From Nocardia bovistercoris (GTDB lineage: Bacteria; Actinomycetota; Actinomycetes; Mycobacteriales; Mycobacteriaceae): a DNA stretch of 64,000 nt. The translations under genes and the position numbers were made by a program. Positions 17,130 through 25,847 of the stretch are shown here, piece by piece. Where the stretch lies: NCBI RefSeq assembly GCF_015674855.1, contig NZ_JADMLG010000004.1, positions 124,001 through 188,000 on the forward strand. Direction: 5' to 3'. The notes below the pieces were generated by a model. It searched no databases and was not told the DNA's origin. It saw only the letters and a program-made list of their open reading frames with translations. The stretch's first letter is position 1. Every line of letters starts with the position of its first letter.

Positions 17130-17501
17130 TCACTGGTCGGGGGTATCGAAGAAGCCGGTCATGGCGATCAGCCTGCCATCGTCGCCGAATTGCCCGTAGC
17201 TGATCCCGTCCCCGAGTACTGTCCCGTCGCCGGCGACCATGTCCCACTGCGCCAGGCAGACTCCGTGATGGACCTGGAAGCTTCGGGTGACGAAATGGCC
17301 GCCCGGTACCTGCCGATGAAAGTCGACCATGTAGGCCGTCAACTCGTCCCACCCCTCGGTACGAGCTATCGGGTCGGTATAGACGCAGTCGAGGGCCAAG
17401 GACTCGGCGAAGAGCGCTTTCTTCTCCGTCTCGGACGCCGCTTTCCACGACGCCGCGTACGTCTCCCACGTCTCACGCTCGTCGATCTGCTGCTCGGTCA
17501 T
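17130..17501 (-). CDS. SnoaL/NTF2-like protein, 123 aa
   Basis: Started at the ATG at 17501, which gives a standard-length NTF2 fold: helix ETWETYAASWKA, then DCVYTDPIARTEGWDELTAYMVDFHRQVPGGHFVTRSFQVHHGVCLAQWDMVAGDG and a final FDDTGR-like strand (DDGRLIAMTGFFDTPDQ). The family includes polyketide cyclases, isomerases and ligand-binding proteins, so the role is open. It is the first gene of an operon with the AraC/GyrI regulator, which suggests they respond to or act on the same small molecule. Confidence 0.78.
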   Translation of the reverse strand: MTEQQIDERETWETYAASWKAASETEKKALFAESLALDCVYTDPIARTEGWDELTAYMVDFHRQVPGGHFVTRSFQVHHGVCLAQWDMVAGDGTVLGDGISYGQFGDDGRLIAMTGFFDTPDQ

Positions 17502-18082
17502 GTTGGCGCCTTTCCTTCGGTGACCGACGCTCGCCCGCCGGCGCCCACCAGCCTGCGACAACGCACCACACCAACTCTTGACATTCTGTGCGGAACAATC
17601 GTGAGCTCGTTCGCGGATGGAGGCGGATAACCCGCACGGCCGGTGGGAAGGCCCGTTTACGCGGCGGCCCGGCAGCGGTTCAGCGAACTGTCGGCCTGCC
17701 GGGGCGATGCCGTGTGACAGGGGTCGGGAATCGCGAGTGGAACGACAGGCGTCGTGGGTCGGTGGCCGTTGCCCATCCGTGCGCCCGACTCGCTCGAAGG
17801 GCGAATTGGGAGGGAGTGAATCATTTCTATTTTCGCAGCGATAGAACTTCCGTGTCCGTGGTCATATGCTGCATCCGTGCAGGCCACCGCCGAATCGGAA
17901 GCCCATCCGGTTCGGTGAACCGGGGACGTTCCGCACGGTGGCGACGATCGAATGCGACAGTCGCCGTCGTGTGGGAATCCCGGTTGCACGAATCGTTGTG
18001 AGAACGCCGCGCCTACCCACCGATCGTTCCGGGTGCTCGCCGCGAACTTCCAATGAGTGTGTTCGTCGAAGCGAGGTAGTTC
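17502..18082. other. Intergenic region, no gene seen
   Basis: 581 bp between divergent transcripts. I find no ribosome site with a good ORF, no strong palindrome and no RNA-like fold that I can support. The tract around 17815-17850 is AT-richer than average and may hold the promoter of the gene at 18083. Confidence 0.4.
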
Positions 18083-19336
18083 ATGAGGGCAACTGTCGGG
18101 ATATCCGCGGAACAGTCGGTGGTGCGCGGGGTTCTGGTGTCGTGTGGGCCGCAGGAGGGTGAGCCTGTCGCGGAGCCGCGCACGTTCACCGAACAGGTCA
18201 CCGAGGTCGAGGGCGCCGTACCGCGCGCGCTCGACGCGATCGTGGCCGATGCGGGCCCCGATGTGCGGATCGAGAACGTGGCCGTCGTCTATCGCACCGC
18301 CGAGGAACGCAAGGCGTTCGTCGGGGAGTTGTCGGAGGGCGGCTGGCGTTCGGCCTCGCTGGTCTCCTCGCGTTCGGCGCTGTCGGCGGCGGCGCGGCAG
18401 GTGCGGGGGCTCGCGCGGTACGGCAGCGTGCTCGTCCTCGAGGTCCTCGACACGCGTGCCTCTTATGCGCTGCTCGGTCCCGATCGGGCGCGGGTGCTGG
18501 CCTCCGACACCTGGACCCCCGGCATCGCCGACGCCGATTCGGCGCGGGCCGCGCTGCCGCGGGTGCGTGAGTGGTGGGACGACGCGACGGGCGCTCCGGA
18601 GGCGGTGTTGCTGTGCGGCGCGGCCGCGGTCGCGGCCGTGGCGGCAGCGCTCGAGGACGGCCTCGGGATCCCGGTCGTGATCGCTCCCGACCCGGCGGAC
18701 GCGGCGGCCAAGGGTGCGGCGCTGATCGCCGGGGGACAGGTCGACGAGGAGTCCGAAGCGCCCGCCGCGGTGGCGGTGGGCGGTATTCGGGTGCGCCGCC
18801 CGGTCCTGATCGCGACGGTGGCGGTGGCGGTCGCCGCGGTGCTCGGCGCGACCGGTTTCGCCATGGCCCAGATCCGCTCCGACCATCCCGAGAACACGGA
18901 GAGCACCGTTTCGAGTTCGGTGGCGTCCTCGGTGGCGTCGACCACCACCGTCGCGCCGACCACCGAATCGGTCATCGCGCCTGCGCCCCCGCCCGAACCC
19001 GCGCCGCCGGTCGATCCGCCGCCACCCGAGCCTGCGGCCGCCCCGGAAGCGCCGCCAGTGGTACCGGCCTATACGGCCCCCGCGCACGCGCCCCGGCGCA
19101 CGCCGTCACCCGCGCCGACGACCACGGAGGAACCGCCGGTCGAAGAGCCGCCCGCGGCGGAACCGCCGCCCGCTCCCGCGCCCCCGCCCGCCCCGTCGAA
19201 GGTGGGCGCCCCCGGCAGCGGCGGCCTGTTCCCCGGTGAGTCGCCGCCGCCCGCCGCGGGCTCGAATCCCGAGGCCGAGCGCCAGTGGTGGGACAACCAC
19301 TGGTCGCTCAAGGAGCGTTGGCTCAGCGGCAACTGA
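18083..19336 (+). CDS. DUF7159-like membrane protein with Pro-rich C-terminus
   Basis: 417 residues. Residues 1-225 look like a degenerate actin/Hsp70-type fold (MRATVGISAEQSVVRGVL; VLVLEVLDTRASYALL; PEAVLLCGAAAVAAVAAAL; AKGAALIAG). One membrane helix lies at about 243-265, then a long Pro/Ala/Thr-rich stretch of ~130 residues, and an end with QWWDNHWSLKERWLSGN. Mycobacteria and Nocardia carry several such proteins (DUF7159 type) without known function. I infer a cytoplasmic nucleotide-binding-like domain tethered to a wall-spanning tail. No operon partner. Confidence 0.65.
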   Translation: MRATVGISAEQSVVRGVLVSCGPQEGEPVAEPRTFTEQVTEVEGAVPRALDAIVADAGPDVRIENVAVVYRTAEERKAFVGELSEGGWRSASLVSSRSALSAAARQVRGLARYGSVLVLEVLDTRASYALLGPDRARVLASDTWTPGIADADSARAALPRVREWWDDATGAPEAVLLCGAAAVAAVAAALEDGLGIPVVIAPDPADAAAKGAALIAGGQVDEESEAPAAVAVGGIRVRRPVLIATVAVAVAAVLGATGFAMAQIRSDHPENTESTVSSSVASSVASTTTVAPTTESVIAPAPPPEPAPPVDPPPPEPAAAPEAPPVVPAYTAPAHAPRRTPSPAPTTTEEPPVEEPPAAEPPPAPAPPPAPSKVGAPGSGGLFPGESPPPAAGSNPEAERQWWDNHWSLKERWLSGN

Positions 19337-19413
19337 AGCGGGTCGCCGACCAGGCAGGGTCGCGTACTGCCTTCGCGTGCGTCCCGGTGCTGCCTGCGGC
19401 GTGCTGGGTCGAC

Positions 19414-20604
19414 TCAACCGTCGACCGGTGCGGGCGCGTTCGCGCATTCGGCCAGCGTCCGCGCCGCGCCGGGTCCGTCGGCGCGTAGCGTCGGCGTGCC
19501 CGCGCCGAGCAGCACCGCGACTTCGGTGTTGTTGTTCGGCGCCGCGACCCCGCAGGCCGCGGCCAGCGCGCCGTCGACGTCGACCACGATCTCGATGCGC
19601 GGGAGCGCGGCGCGGGGAAAGGCGAAGCGCAGCGACCGGCTCAGGTCGGCCAGCGCGAGCCTGGCCAGCGGAATCAACTCGCCCGATTCGTCGTCGGTGA
19701 CCAGTACCAGGGTGAGGTCGGCCGCGCGCGGCCACACCTCGAGCAGTCGCTCGACGCTCGCGAGCCGATGCATGCCGAGGACGACCACCATGCGGTCGTC
19801 GTCGAGGTGCGCCCGGGCGTGGCGCACGACGTCCATGCTCGGCGGCGGCGACCAGTGCGACGCGGCGGGCAGCACCGCGGGCTGGACGAGGGGCGTCCGG
19901 CCGGGTTCACGCGGGCCCGGTTCGAGCCCCGCGATCTGTTCGCACAGTGTGATCACCCGCGTGCCGTCGACGAAATCCGCTGCGGCGAAGGAGAGTTGGG
20001 TCGCGCCGTAGAGAATGGTCAGCACCGATTCGGCATTGCCGATCCAGCGCGCGCGAGCGGCGCCACCGTCGTCGGCGACGCCTTCGACGGCGAGCCCGAG
20101 CAGGATCGCGTCGAGTTTCACCAATTGCGAGAACGAGTGGCGCAGTCGCGGCGTGGTCTGGATCTGCGGGATCAGGTCGATGCTGATGGCGGGTGAGCTC
20201 AGCTGTTCGGTCGCGTCGTAGTCGTAGTCGTCGGTGCTGGGTAATTGCTCGGCCCAGGTGCTTGCGAATACGCCGAAGGCTTCGGCCGGTGTGCGACCGG
20301 GCGCGCGCGGGGCGGGCGGCGGCGCGAGTTCGGCCCCGCGCGCCAGGACCTCGAGGTATAGCGCGCGTTTGCCGGGGAAGTTCGAGTAGACCGCGCCTCG
20401 GGTCAGGTTCGCGCGTTCGGCGATAGCGTCCACCGTGGCGCCGCGGAAGCCACGCTGCACGAATTCCGCTTCGGCCGCGTCGAGGACCTTCCTGCGGGTC
20501 ACCTCTTGCTGCTGCGCTCTGCTGAGCCGTCCCATCCGTTCCTTCGCTATCTGCGGACGTCCGCGTCCAGTATCCGACGGTTGTGCTTGCACGGTAGCTG
20601 CCAT
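19414..20604 (-). CDS. TetR-type regulator with unusual C-terminal extension
   Basis: 396 residues, about twice the normal TetR length. The HTH is at about 35-85 (QQEVTRRKVLDAAEAEFVQRGFRGATVDAIAERANLTRGAVYSNFPGKRALYLEVL), followed by a usual ligand/dimer domain to ~225. An extra domain of ~170 residues follows, with alternating strands and helices (MVVVLGMHRLASVERLLEVWPRAADLTLVLVTDD; IEIVVDVDGALAAACGVAAPNNNTEVAVLLG) that resembles a thioredoxin-like fold without a CxxC. It is transcribed divergently from the P450-UbiA pair, so that pair is its likely target. Confidence 0.75.
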   Translation of the reverse strand: MAATVQAQPSDTGRGRPQIAKERMGRLSRAQQQEVTRRKVLDAAEAEFVQRGFRGATVDAIAERANLTRGAVYSNFPGKRALYLEVLARGAELAPPPAPRAPGRTPAEAFGVFASTWAEQLPSTDDYDYDATEQLSSPAISIDLIPQIQTTPRLRHSFSQLVKLDAILLGLAVEGVADDGGAARARWIGNAESVLTILYGATQLSFAAADFVDGTRVITLCEQIAGLEPGPREPGRTPLVQPAVLPAASHWSPPPSMDVVRHARAHLDDDRMVVVLGMHRLASVERLLEVWPRAADLTLVLVTDDESGELIPLARLALADLSRSLRFAFPRAALPRIEIVVDVDGALAAACGVAAPNNNTEVAVLLGAGTPTLRADGPGAARTLAECANAPAPVDG

Positions 20605-21036
20605 TCGGTCCGCGCACCTTCGCCCGCTTCGGCGCGGTGGTCGCCAACGGGATGCTCGAAACAGACTCGAGATGCGGTAGCCATTCAGATGTTGTTATCA
20701 TCTCAGTGGGATTCCGGCGCGGCATCCCACGGCCAGGACCGTGCGGTTCCGAGTGGCGAATCCAGAGCTGATCGAGGTCACGCTTATGACAGGCAGGGCG
20801 AGCAACATGCCGAACTCGAACATCGCCGAGCGGCGACCAGCCGTGTACCTCGTTTACCTGCGGAAATCGGCCGGGCCGGCTACCGTCGAGCCGCGTCGCG
20901 CCGGGAGACTCGGGGTTGCCCGGCGCGGCGCGGCGAACGTCGGCGCGTCGGCGCGCCCCCGCGTGTCGGTACTTGATGCCCGTACACCGGGGCTGCCCCC
21001 GGTGGCGGAGCGGTAGCGGCGAGGGGGCGACACGCT
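20605..21036. promoter_or_regulatory. Divergent promoter region between TetR-type gene and P450
   Basis: 432 bp. No gene is supported. Around 20686-20702 there is a short inverted repeat AGATG-ttgttat-CATCT inside an AT-rich patch, a candidate operator. The P450 start is a GTG after GCGAGGGGGCGAC. The rest is GC-rich sequence without visible signals. Confidence 0.4.
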
Positions 21037-22410
21037 GTGTCGGATCTGGAGAGCATTCCGTTCGCGCCGGGGCGCAGGCCGTTCGTCGGCCACGCGCCCG
21101 CATTCCTGGACGATCCCATCGGGTTCGTCGCCTCACTGGCGGCCTACGGCAGACTGTGCCGCATCCAGCTCGGCCCGACCACGTTGGTCGTTGTCGGTGA
21201 TCGCGAGCTGACCAGGGGCGTACTGCTCGACGATCGCACCTTCGACAAGGGCGGCCCCTTCTACGAGCGTTCCCGTGATGTCGCCGGCAACGGGCTCGGC
21301 AGCTGCCCGCATTCGCAGCACCGCAGGCAGCGGCGGCTGTGTCAACCCGCCTTTCGCGAGGATCGGATCACCGGCTACGCCGACACCATGTCGAGTTCGG
21401 TCGAGAACGCGCTGACGGTCTGGAGCGACGGCGCGGTTATCGACCTGAGCGCCGCGATGGTCGAACTCGGCGTCGATATCGCGGTGCGCTCGATGTTCTC
21501 CGCCTCGCTGTCCGAGCACGCCATCCGCTCCGCCTCCGACGACCTGGGCGTGATCGCGGAGGGCCTGTTCCGGCGCACGGTGCTGCCCGCCGCCGTGAAC
21601 GCCCTCCCGACGCCGAGCAACCGCCGGTTCTGGGCGGCCCGGCGGCGGATCCGCGGGCGGGCCGCTGAGTTGATCGCCGAGCGTCGCGCCGCCGCCACCG
21701 ATCGCGGCGACCTGCTGTCGGCGCTGCTCACCGCGCGCGACAACACCGTGGAGAGTTCGGCGGCCGAACGGGAACTGTCCGACCGCGAGCTGGTCGATCA
21801 GGTCTTCACCTTCTTCCTCGCCGGCGCCGAGACCACCGCCTCCGCGCTGACCTGGTCGCTGTATCTGCTCGGCCGCCATCCCGAGGCCGCCGACGCGGTG
21901 CGCGCCGAGGTCGACGCGGTGCTCGCGGGCCGCATCGCGCGGGTCGAGGATCTGGACGACCTGCCGGTGGTGAACCGGGTGCTCACCGAGACCTTGCGGC
22001 TGTATCCGCCGGGCTGGCTGCTCACCCGCGTGGTGTCGGCCGACACCACGCTCGACGGCGCCGTCGTGCCCGCGGGCACCACGATCGCGGTCAGCCCGCA
22101 CACCGTGCACCGCGATCCCGCCCTCTATCACCGGCCGCACGATTTCGTCCCCGACCGCTGGATCGGCGTGGCGCCGGACCGCACGAACTACCTGCCCTTC
22201 GGCGCGGGCGCCCGTCGCTGCATCGGTGACCGGTTCGCACTGGTCGAGGCGGGAATCGCATTGGCCACCATCGTCTCTCGCTGGCAGCTGGAGTCCGCGC
22301 AGGACGCGCCGCTGGCGATCACCCTGCGGGAGCTGCCCGCGCCGCGCACACTGCCCATGCGGCTGTCGGCGCGCACCGCCGTCGACACCTCGCGAATCGC
22401 GCATACGTAG
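21037..22410 (+). CDS. Cytochrome P450 next to UbiA-type enzyme
   Basis: 457 residues from GTG. P450 hallmarks: I-helix AGAETTAS near 267, ExxR as ETLR near 315, and the haem loop FGAGARRCIG with the axial Cys near residue 395. A PERF-like segment FVPDRWIG precedes it. It belongs to the long-type class (CYP4/CYP102-like arrangement of the C-terminal half) rather than the short bacterial FSSGIH type seen at 44.1 kb. No membrane anchor. Twelve bases separate it from the UbiA-family gene, so the two are one transcript; I infer that it oxidises the product of that enzyme. Confidence 0.88.
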   Translation: MSDLESIPFAPGRRPFVGHAPAFLDDPIGFVASLAAYGRLCRIQLGPTTLVVVGDRELTRGVLLDDRTFDKGGPFYERSRDVAGNGLGSCPHSQHRRQRRLCQPAFREDRITGYADTMSSSVENALTVWSDGAVIDLSAAMVELGVDIAVRSMFSASLSEHAIRSASDDLGVIAEGLFRRTVLPAAVNALPTPSNRRFWAARRRIRGRAAELIAERRAAATDRGDLLSALLTARDNTVESSAAERELSDRELVDQVFTFFLAGAETTASALTWSLYLLGRHPEAADAVRAEVDAVLAGRIARVEDLDDLPVVNRVLTETLRLYPPGWLLTRVVSADTTLDGAVVPAGTTIAVSPHTVHRDPALYHRPHDFVPDRWIGVAPDRTNYLPFGAGARRCIGDRFALVEAGIALATIVSRWQLESAQDAPLAITLRELPAPRTLPMRLSARTAVDTSRIAHT

Positions 22411-22422
22411 CGGAGTGTTCGC

Positions 22423-23331
22423 ATGGCCATCGACCTGATTCCGCCCGCGCGGACCGATCGCGTTCGCCCGCTCGCCGCCACCGTGCGTGAGCTGCGGATC
22501 TGCTGGGCGTTCACGCGCGGTGACCTCAGCGCGACGGTGTTGCCCGCGACGGTGTTCACGATGGCGGCCGCGATGTCGGCGGGCCTCACCCTGGACGCGC
22601 TGCCGGGTTTGCTCCTGCGTTGCGTGCCGTATTTCTGGCTCTACATCTACACCTTCGACCTGTCGAATCAGTTGACCGGCATCGATGAGGACCGGATCAA
22701 CAAACCGCACCGGCCGCTGGTCACCGGGCTGGTCACGCCCGCCGAGGTCAGAGTCCGGTTGATTGTGACCACCGTGGCCTTCCTCGCGCTCGGCGCCGCG
22801 CTCGGCGTGTTCGAATGGACCGTGCTGTGGGTGGCGGCCTGGGTGTTCCACAACCATCTCGGCGGCGCGAAGTTCTGGTGGGGCAAGAATCTGGCGATGG
22901 TGGCGGGCACGATCGCCCAGCTCGCCGCCGCCTGGCAGATCGTCACCGGGCCGACCGCGACCGCGTGGACCTGGATTCTCGCGATCGCGGTGCCGCTGGC
23001 CGGTTTGGTCTCGCTGCAGGATCTGCGTGATCGCGACGGTGATCTCGCGGTCGGCCGCCGCACGATGGTCGTGGTGCTGGGCGAGGCGCAGGCCAGGCTG
23101 GTGCTCGCGGTGGCTTTCGCCGTCTACCCCGTGCTGCTGTACGTGCTGCTCTACGACGGAGCGCCGACGGCGGCGGTGCTGATCGGCGGTGTCGGCGCGT
23201 GCGTGCTGTCGCTGATCGCGTTCCGGGTGCTCGCGCTGCGTTCGCGGCGCGCCGATCACCACACTTATCTGCTCTATACCGCGTGGTATTGCCTGGCGCT
23301 CGCCTCCGCGATCCCCGTCTTCGCGAGGTAG
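22423..23331 (+). CDS. UbiA-superfamily membrane enzyme, terpene-cyclase-like
   Basis: 302 residues with about eight membrane helices. The first Asp-rich motif is SNQLTGIDEDRINKPHRP (about residues 81-98), the second is LQDLRDRDGD (about 201-210). The NQLxGIDEDRxNKPxRP form resembles the UbiA-related diterpene cyclases described from fungi and Streptomyces more than the NDxxDxxxD of aromatic prenyltransferases. Either way it binds a prenyl diphosphate through Mg2+. It sits directly after a P450 with a divergent TetR-type regulator, the shape of a minimal terpene pathway. Cyclase versus prenyltransferase is not decided by sequence. Confidence 0.8.
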   Translation: MAIDLIPPARTDRVRPLAATVRELRICWAFTRGDLSATVLPATVFTMAAAMSAGLTLDALPGLLLRCVPYFWLYIYTFDLSNQLTGIDEDRINKPHRPLVTGLVTPAEVRVRLIVTTVAFLALGAALGVFEWTVLWVAAWVFHNHLGGAKFWWGKNLAMVAGTIAQLAAAWQIVTGPTATAWTWILAIAVPLAGLVSLQDLRDRDGDLAVGRRTMVVVLGEAQARLVLAVAFAVYPVLLYVLLYDGAPTAAVLIGGVGACVLSLIAFRVLALRSRRADHHTYLLYTAWYCLALASAIPVFAR

Positions 23332-23378
23332 CCGATGGACCATCCCCGATAGCGCCGCGGATTCGCTCCGCGCGCGGA

Positions 23379-24032
23379 TCACTCGCCGGTTCGTGGAGGG
23401 GACGGACCGGCGAGTGGCTGGGGGAGGGCTGTGGCGCCGCGGTGTCGAAGGGCGGGAGCCACCCAGCTGTCGAGGTATGCGCGTAGTTCCGCGCCGCGGC
23501 GCGGTGGTCGGCCCGGATCGATGACGAAGGACTGCACGATGCGCAGCATGTGTTCGACGAGGTCGTCGAGGTCTTCGTCGCCGATGCCCGCCGCGCGCCA
23601 GTCGACGGCGAACCGTTCCAGGATGGCTCGGCCGAACGCGAGCGCGGTGTCGGAGGTGACGGTCACGGAGAACGCGCCTGCCCGGCCGGGGCCGAGCAGC
23701 AGGCCGAGATACTTGTCCTGGGGGAGTCGTTCGAGCGTGTAGGCGATGCCTTCGACCACGGCGCGGGCCGGGTCGGTGTATTCGCCGAGATGTCGCGCGA
23801 GCACGTCGAGGAAATGCGCGGTCTCGTCGATCGCGGTGGCCGTCAGCAGCGCTTCGGCGTTGGGGAAGTAGCGGTACACGGTCTGTCGGGTGACGCCGAG
23901 GTCGCGGGCGATCTCGGCCATGGTGAAGTCCGCGCCCGAACGGTCGATCGCGGTCTTGGCCGCGGCGATGATGCGTGCGACGGCTTCGGTGTCGTCGGCC
24001 GGTGTCGCGCCCGACCATCCGTGCGTGCGCAT
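23379..24032 (-). CDS. TetR family regulator of the Rieske oxygenase gene
   Basis: 217 residues. HTH at about 20-65 (ARIIAAAKTAIDRSGADFTMAEIARDLGVTRQTVYRYFPNAEALL), then an all-helical ligand domain. It is divergent from the Rieske oxygenase; a perfect inverted repeat lies between them, 68 bp from this start and 17 bp from the oxygenase ATG, so it very likely represses that gene and perhaps itself. The C-terminus is Pro/Arg-rich. The inducer is unknown, presumably the oxygenase substrate. Confidence 0.87.
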   Translation of the reverse strand: MRTHGWSGATPADDTEAVARIIAAAKTAIDRSGADFTMAEIARDLGVTRQTVYRYFPNAEALLTATAIDETAHFLDVLARHLGEYTDPARAVVEGIAYTLERLPQDKYLGLLLGPGRAGAFSVTVTSDTALAFGRAILERFAVDWRAAGIGDEDLDDLVEHMLRIVQSFVIDPGRPPRRGAELRAYLDSWVAPALRHRGATALPQPLAGPSPPRTGE

Positions 24033-24099
24033 CGCCCTCCTCGTCGCATCGGTCGATCGACATTACCGGCTCGGGGATGGGTTGGTGGTGTGCGCCGAT

Positions 24100-24135
24100 T
24101 TAGACCATACATGTGGATTGATATGTATGGTCTAA
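24100..24135. promoter_or_regulatory. Perfect 13-bp inverted-repeat operator
   Basis: Left arm TTAGACCATACAT (24100-24112), 10-bp spacer, right arm ATGTATGGTCTAA (24123-24135); all 13 positions are complementary. It lies in an AT-rich stretch directly before the Rieske oxygenase ribosome site (GGGGAAAGGAG) and between divergent genes, one of which encodes a TetR protein. This is where a TetR dimer would block transcription start. Confidence 0.9.
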
Positions 24136-24152
24136 GGGGAAAGGAGTCGTCC

Positions 24153-25325
24153 ATGACCATTCAGCACCCCGGAGTCTCGCCCGGACTGACCGACTCGCTC
24201 ACCCGTCGCGCCCTGCGCCTCGTCCTCGACCGCACCACCGAGATGGCCGAGTCGACGCTGCGTGTCCCGCTGCACTACTACCGCGATCCCAAGATCACCG
24301 AGATCGAGGAATCACAGATCCTGCGCCGCACCCCGTTGGCCATCGTGCCGAGTGCGCAGATCCGCGAACCCGACGACTATGTGGTGCGCACCGTGCTCGG
24401 TGACTCGCTGCTCGTGACCCGCGATCGTCAAGGGCAGGCGCACGTCCTGCTCAACTACTGCCGCCATCGCGGTGCGAAACCGGCCTGCGGCTCGGGCAAC
24501 GCCGCCCGCTTCACCTGCCCGTATCACGCGTGGACCTACAAGAACACCGGTGAACTGGTCGGCGTACCGGGCAAGGAGGGGTTCGACGGCATGGACCGCG
24601 GCGGCTACGGGCTGGTCGAATTGCCGACGCAGGAGCGCCACGGTTTCGTCTGGGCGGTGCTGTCGGCGCAGGGGAGCATCGATGTCGACGATCATCTCGG
24701 CGCCATGGGACCCGAACTGGCCCAACTGGATTACGATTCCTACGGCTACCACGACGACCGCGAATTCGAATCCGAGGTGAGCTGGAAGGGCGCGCTGGAG
24801 GCCTTCGCCGAGAGCTATCACTTCCCGTTCGTGCACGGTTCGAGTGTGATCGGCCAGAACACCGTGGCGAACACCTCGACACACGACATGTTCGGCCGCC
24901 ACCACCGCATGGGTTTCCCGTTCACGTGGATCACCGGACTCGACGCCGATCCGACCGGCTCCTGGGATCCGATCATGAACATGGGGGTGATCTACTGGAT
25001 CTATCCGAATCTCATCCTCGCCAACAGTCCCGTCGGCGTCGAGATCCTCGACATGCTCCCGGCGGGCTCACCTACTCGGTGCACGGTGCGCCACAGTTGG
25101 ATGGCCAGGATTCCGGCCACCGACGAGCAGCAACGCGCCGCGTACGACGGCATCTACGCCCAGGTCCACGCCGCGGTCCGCGACGAGGATTTCGCCATGC
25201 TGCCCCAGTGCGGTGAGGGTGTGCGGCAGGGGCAGCACGACCATATGCTGATCGGCCGCAACGAGATCGGCGTGCAGCACATGATCAAGGTGTTCGCCGC
25301 CGAACTCGGCGTCGCCCTGGCTTGA
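24153..25325 (+). CDS. Rieske [2Fe-2S] aromatic-ring-hydroxylating oxygenase, alpha subunit
   Basis: 390 residues; the ATG follows AAAGGAG. The Rieske cluster ligands are CRHRG and CPYHAWTY (about residues 104-130). The mononuclear iron site is ESYHFPFVHG (about 224-233) with an Asp/Glu later in the C-terminal domain. Such enzymes hydroxylate or dealkylate aromatic or alicyclic substrates using electrons from a reductase and ferredoxin, neither of which is encoded nearby. The only neighbour is the divergent TetR gene. Substrate not predictable. Confidence 0.9.
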   Translation: MTIQHPGVSPGLTDSLTRRALRLVLDRTTEMAESTLRVPLHYYRDPKITEIEESQILRRTPLAIVPSAQIREPDDYVVRTVLGDSLLVTRDRQGQAHVLLNYCRHRGAKPACGSGNAARFTCPYHAWTYKNTGELVGVPGKEGFDGMDRGGYGLVELPTQERHGFVWAVLSAQGSIDVDDHLGAMGPELAQLDYDSYGYHDDREFESEVSWKGALEAFAESYHFPFVHGSSVIGQNTVANTSTHDMFGRHHRMGFPFTWITGLDADPTGSWDPIMNMGVIYWIYPNLILANSPVGVEILDMLPAGSPTRCTVRHSWMARIPATDEQQRAAYDGIYAQVHAAVRDEDFAMLPQCGEGVRQGQHDHMLIGRNEIGVQHMIKVFAAELGVALA

Positions 25326-25377
25326 CCGCCGCCGTGAAACGGGCGGTCGAGTCCGCTGTCTCGACCGCCCTCGGTGT

Positions 25378-25821
25378 TCAGCGGGGTTGTGTCGCCTCGC
25401 GTCGGGCTTCCTCGCGGGCGATGCGTTCGTCGTGTTTGCGTACCAATTCCCGGAAGCCGACGCGCTCCCATCCCGGTTTGGGTTGGATGCCCCATTCGTC
25501 GCGGGCGGTCGTCTGACCGGCCGCCTCGGGTGGGCCGCCGAAGGGCGCTCCGCCGAGAGGGTAGGGGTGTTCGCAGTCGACGGTGTCGTCGGAGTAGCGG
25601 ACTTTCATCAGTTCGCTGCAGATCTCGGTGAACGACAGCGTCGGCCAGCCGTACCACAGGGCGAGCGCGGGTACGGTGAACGCGCCCTCGATGACCAGGG
25701 CGAACAGGCAGACGAAGATCGCGCGTTTGAGCCAGCGGTGCATCCTGGCGAACGGTGGGGTGGTGCCGAGCGGAAGGTCGGGGTTGTCCTGATGTCCTTG
25801 TGCGAGTGTGGAATTGCTCAT
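25378..25821 (-). CDS. Single-TM protein with Cys pair, last gene of mini-membrane operon
   Basis: 147 residues from the ATG at 25821. One membrane helix at about 32-55 ([27 protein letters not shown]). The following ~50 residues carry two cysteines 14 apart (EICSELM ... [12 protein letters not shown]) and a [13 protein letters not shown] stretch; the end is charged and helical ([19 protein letters not shown]). Family unknown. It starts 26 nt after the stop of the 239-residue membrane protein and is the fourth gene of this operon. Confidence 0.7.
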   Translation of the reverse strand: MSNSTLAQGHQDNPDLPLGTTPPFARMHRWLKRAIFVCLFALVIEGAFTVPALALWYGWPTLSFTEICSELMKVRYSDDTVDCEHPYPLGGAPFGGPPEAAGQTTARDEWGIQPKPGWERVGFRELVRKHDERIAREEARREATQPR

Positions 25822-25847
25822 CGGATCGCTCCTCGGATCGTCGGTGC

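Noticed and set aside
21133-24063. 976-codon antisense frame over the P450-UbiA region
   Set aside because: Typical shadow of GC-rich coding DNA; the plus-strand genes have clear family motifs.
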